This document shows, one piece after another, positions 60,754 through 64,000 of a DNA stretch of 64,000 nt. The translations under genes were made by a program, and so were the position numbers. Origin of the DNA: Fusarium oxysporum f. sp. lycopersici 4287 (lineage: Eukaryota; Ascomycota; Sordariomycetes; Hypocreales; Nectriaceae); assembly GCF_000149955.1 (NCBI RefSeq), contig NC_030990.1, positions 1,780,502 to 1,844,501 of the forward strand. Direction: 5' to 3'. Below the pieces are notes generated by a model that was not told the origin of the DNA, searched no databases, and saw only the letters and a list, made by a program, of their open reading frames with translations. Position 1 is the stretch's first letter; each line of letters begins with the position of its first letter.

Positions 60754-62915
60754 TTATTCATCGTGACAAACAAAAGCGCCAAGATCTACTATATAAACCT
60801 CCCCTTTAACCTTCATCTTGACTTGTTGGCAATTTCCAAGGTCACAACCCAGTGTTGACAGACTATCCAAGTCATAAACATGATCACTCCCATCTGTAGC
60901 TGCTTCTGCTTCCTCAACTGACAATCTCTTCGTCTTGATCTTGAGAACTTTCGATGTGTTTGGATCTGAGGATGTGTACTCGATGTAAAGGTTGAATGAG
61001 TTGAGCCTTATTCTTTTCGTTGAATCCTTTTTTACTTGCTCCCACGCCGTCGGACTATCGCTTGACTTGTGATCGGAACGCTTCGGTTCTGGAAAATAAT
61101 TGCTTGACTGGCGTGTTTGATATGTCTCTGGACTTGTGATCTTGTTCGGCTCATACTCAGTCTCCTCGGACGCGATATCATTTGGCTCTCCAACTGAAAT
61201 AGGGGCTTGTTCTTGGATTTTTTCAGTTTCATTGGCCGGTTTCTGCGTCAGAACCATGGTCTCCTGCGAACTTATTGGGGAGTTTCTAGGTATTAAGGAG
61301 ACTTCGGTGCTCTCAACGTCCAGGTTCTTTGTCTTCGTCTTGACTCCAGCTTTAGATTGTCCTGGTTTCGTTGGTGGCAGCAGACATATCGCAGGCCGTT
61401 TCTCATCTATCGTATCTAAAACCTCGTTGTTTATCCCAGTATTGGTAGGCGTCATTGCTGGTTGCATATCTTTCGTTTCCCTAGATCTATTCAGAGAGGT
61501 TGTAGAAGTAGCAACTAACGATATTGTGCTCTCCAAAGGGTCAATGTTCTTCTCAAACCCCTGTTGATTTACCACGTTGAGTCTTTCCACAGCAATGCGT
61601 TCAAGTTCTCTGACAAATAGTCTCCTAGTCTCATTGAGCCCAGTCGATGGTAGTCTCCATCCAGGATAGATTCTCCCGTGTGTTTTGGGTATCATGTACT
61701 TTCCATGGAACGATATAAAGGCGTTACATAGGAAACACGCATCTTTGTTGGAGGCGAGAACTCGGGGAGGCTTCGAGCTTGGGTGGCGCTCAAGGTGCCA
61801 CATAAGTTGAATTTCAGCGTGAATCTTTGGCTCATTCGTGACTCTCAAAAAGTCCTCCCAGAACTTTTTCGTATTCGTTGCCAGTCTTTGGCCGAAGTTG
61901 TCCAAGTCCCAGTTGGTGTTATACTCCTTTTTAAGCTTCTTCAAATGCTCTTCCAACTTAAAACCCACAGTTTCTGCTGGTGGCTTCCCGAATGCTGTGT
62001 CGTCAAGTCTGACGGCAATAGTAGAAGTACGTCCAAGTATCGAATACCTCCTCGAGAGCTTCACAAGGGTCCAGGCACAGGTTTTATAGTGCGCCAACTT
62101 ATGAATGGTGTTCAATAAGCCACTGCACAAGTCCGGTTCCATCCTCGGTCCAATATCTTCGAGTAGCATTGTTGAAAGACTTGATATTCTCGATATATCG
62201 GCAAAGGTGTTGATAATCAACTCCAGCTTCTTGTCCAATGCTGATGTGTTGGATGGACCTTGTGCCAACTTGATTTGAAAAGCATCTATTCTGGAAATAA
62301 GCACTTGGCTCAGTCTCATATACTCCCTCTTATCGTCATTCATTGTGAATCGAGCCATTTCTTTCTTGACTTTCTTTAATATGGTATCAAAGCCTTGTCT
62401 TTGGCCGCGCCTGATGAATCTCGCTCTGCTCATTATTCGGCTTCGACACATAGAGATGACGATACTGATAATCCGACAATGAAGGCTCTCAGAAGATACT
62501 GGCCTTTTCATCAGAGGGTTCAGAAGATGCCTGCTTTGGCCCTTGACTCACCTGGAGTCTCCCGATTGAGTGATCTGAATATCTTATCAAACCCTTCCTT
62601 GACAGCGTCAAGATACGACGATGAGTTATGACTATCTTTTGCATTGGCTGCAACCATCACCACAACACTAGATTTCTTCTCTTCTACGCAGACTGCTGTG
62701 ACGCTCATAGCATCATCTCGAATACTCGAAAGAAACGCCAGTGTTGACGTGAGTAACTTCTCATCCTGCAAAGACAGTGCCCTGTTGATGTCTGCTTTGC
62801 GTACAGGTTCACAGTCTTGAATACTGTTCTTTTGGGGCTTGCAGCCAATTCTACCAAGGTAGTAAAGAAGGGCGATGTTTCGAGCACATTCGATCTCGGT
62901 GTTAGTCACTGGCAT
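60754..62915 (-). CDS. OTT_1508-type deaminase-like protein
   Basis: A 702-residue protein from exons 62552-62915 and 60754-62498. The splice (donor gtgagt, acceptor ccag) is supported by frame closure. The N-terminal about 120 residues resemble a helical region (NTEIECARNIALLYYLGRIG). A mostly helical segment follows to about residue 330. The middle carries a cytidine-deaminase-fold zinc signature: H348-A-E350 in KIHAEIQLMWHLERHP and C376-x2-C379 in SNKDACFLCNAFISFHG, then KTHGRIYPGWRLP. This pattern is that of the OTT_1508-like deaminase family, expanded in fungi, whose substrates are unknown. A disordered Ser/Thr/Glu-rich linker (about 420-610) leads to a small C-terminal domain (NSFNLYIEYTSS, VKMKVKGEVYIVDLGAFVC). 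All four putative zinc/catalytic residues are present, so activity is possible. The family name is from memory of the motif and needs a profile search. Confidence 0.75.
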
Positions 62916-63868
62916 ATCTGGCTGAAACTAGCTAGAACAGGGAGTCGCATAGAATATTGGACATCTCAAAGAAAGCAACTATCAGATATCTACGAAGCAA
63001 CCGTATTTTCAACCTCCATGCCAATATGCCTGATGACGAGTAACACACATTGTGGTTGGTTGCAGCCTGCAGGAGGCCGACCAGCGGCAAGCTTGCAGCA
63101 GCCTTGTAACAGGCATCACCATGTGCTACATAATCACAGCATTATATATACTGCGTGAAAATATCATACATATCGAGGTGGGACAGATTACTGCGAACCT
63201 TGGAGTTATTCATCTTTCTTTATAGTTTAGAGCTTCTATCAACCCAAGCAGAAGCCTTCGCCTGGCAGTTGTTGCTCGTTTCTTTTTTATCCACCGTCCA
63301 TACCATGCAGTAATCTTCATCTAACAACAATATGGATCTCTACGCATTGTGTTGGTCTCCGCGTCACCCTCTCACCTCCTATTCTTGAGGTGTATTGAGC
63401 AGATGACCAATACCGAGCCCCAGATAACAAATCCAGTTCAACAAAGACACGCAACGCTAGCCCAGCTCAAATGCATAAGACGTGCCCCCCCAACGTACCT
63501 GTGTATAATCTTGGCAACAGCCAAGTCGATCAAGACGAGACAACTCCACCTATGACAAGTCCTATGCCATGCTATCCGGGTATGATCTGAACCGGAGCCT
63601 CAAATCTTTCCACACCTAGCTCTTGCTCAAAATGCAGTGAAGTGTAGTAAAGGGCAAACATGCTGACAGCCCCTGTCTTTTGAGGTATGCGCAACCAAAC
63701 GCCGATCCTATGCCGGAAACTGAATAAAAAGATGCTCAAGTCATAATGAAACAATATCAGGTATTATCTGCTCGTAACAGGTAGGTAGGTGTGTTTGGTT
63801 TGGTTTCGTACTGATTGTTCCTTGTTAGGAATCGTCCGTTGCTTTTCTCAAGCCGACGGTGACGGTGA
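62916..63868. promoter_or_regulatory. Intergenic region upstream of the deaminase-like gene
   Basis: About 0.95 kb containing the deaminase-like promoter and the 3' flank of the next minus-strand gene. A GGTA cluster lies at 63778-63790. I see no coding frame or RNA gene. Confidence 0.45.
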
Positions 63869-64000
63869 CTATGCACCATTGGTTTTGGTCGAACCGGATC
63901 CCTTGCTACGGGAATGTAGAGTGCGATACATGTTGCTCAATCGCTTTCCCGTGACGCTCTTGCTTGTATCATCTACGGGCCACAAAGCTGCCAGAAAGTC
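63869..64000 (-). CDS. C-terminal end of an unidentified protein (partial at the right edge)
   Basis: From the right edge a minus-strand frame runs 43 codons to a TAG at 63869-63871. It reads DFLAALWPVDDTSKSV, then TGKRLSNMYRTLHSRSKG, and ends SGSTKTNGA. The composition (hydrophobic start, then a basic Ser/Thr/Gly tail) looks like a protein C-terminus, and no other frame here does. The bulk of the gene lies outside the window, so no family can be named. It could also be chance, as only 132 bases are seen. Confidence 0.45.
   Translation of the reverse strand, partial: DFLAALWPVDDTSKSVTGKRLSNMYRTLHSRSKGSGSTKTNGA

Noticed and set aside
60754..62915. Possible bacterial-toxin horizontal transfer for the deaminase-like gene
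   Set aside because: The gene has a fungal intron and fungal-type disordered linkers, with no mobile DNA beside it; nothing visible supports recent transfer.

Overview
This window comes from the nuclear genome of a filamentous ascomycete. The protein set and gene structures fit a Sordariomycete, most likely Hypocreales close to Fusarium; the genus is an inference from overall resemblance. The support is short GT-AG introns of about 45-75 bp, long intergenic spacers, a group III histidine kinase with HAMP repeats, and a wholly ascomycete set of housekeeping genes on both strands. I see no transposon, rRNA, tRNA, CRISPR array or prokaryotic operon.

Layout, left to right. The 3' part of the osmosensing hybrid histidine kinase Os-1/Nik1 (+) enters from the left edge. 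A small coiled-coil protein gene (-) follows, with a 20-nt exon between two introns of about 0.7 kb. Then comes about 7 kb without a convincing gene, whose right end is a long pyrimidine-rich leader for a SAM + HMG-box protein (+). Next are condensin subunit Brn1 (-), a YDL206W/NCLX-type Na+/Ca2+ exchanger (+), phosphomannomutase Sec53 (+), a WW + PhoD-like phosphatase protein (-), mismatch-repair MSH3 (+), a single-zinc-finger protein (-), Rab geranylgeranyltransferase beta subunit Bet2 (-), an alpha/beta hydrolase (+), a RhoGAP (+), ribosome biogenesis factor Rrs1 (-), mitoribosomal mS29/Rsm23 (+), replicative helicase subunit Mcm7 (-), peroxisomal AAA ATPase Pex1 (+), bisphosphate nucleotidase Met22 (-) and an OTT_1508-type deaminase-like protein (-). 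The tail of one more gene (-) touches the right edge.

Most genes are unrelated housekeeping functions rather than a cluster. Some pairs share promoters: Rrs1/mS29, Mcm7/Pex1, Bet2/hydrolase and Brn1/exchanger. Mcm7 and MSH3 both carry an ACGCGT box (G1/S MluI cell-cycle box) close upstream of the start codon, and the Mcm7 box is followed by two TTTCGCG sites.

The most notable anomalies are these. MSH3 reads as broken by two separate +1 T insertions, although its ATPase domain is intact; removing exactly two bases closes the frame at 1108 residues. The zinc-finger gene has an in-frame TAG just after its finger. The rightmost complete gene encodes a fungal protein with a deaminase-type HAE...CxxC zinc site and no obvious pathway. 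Exon boundaries were worked out by hand from splice motifs, frame closure and family resemblance; every multi-exon model given here closes to a multiple of three.
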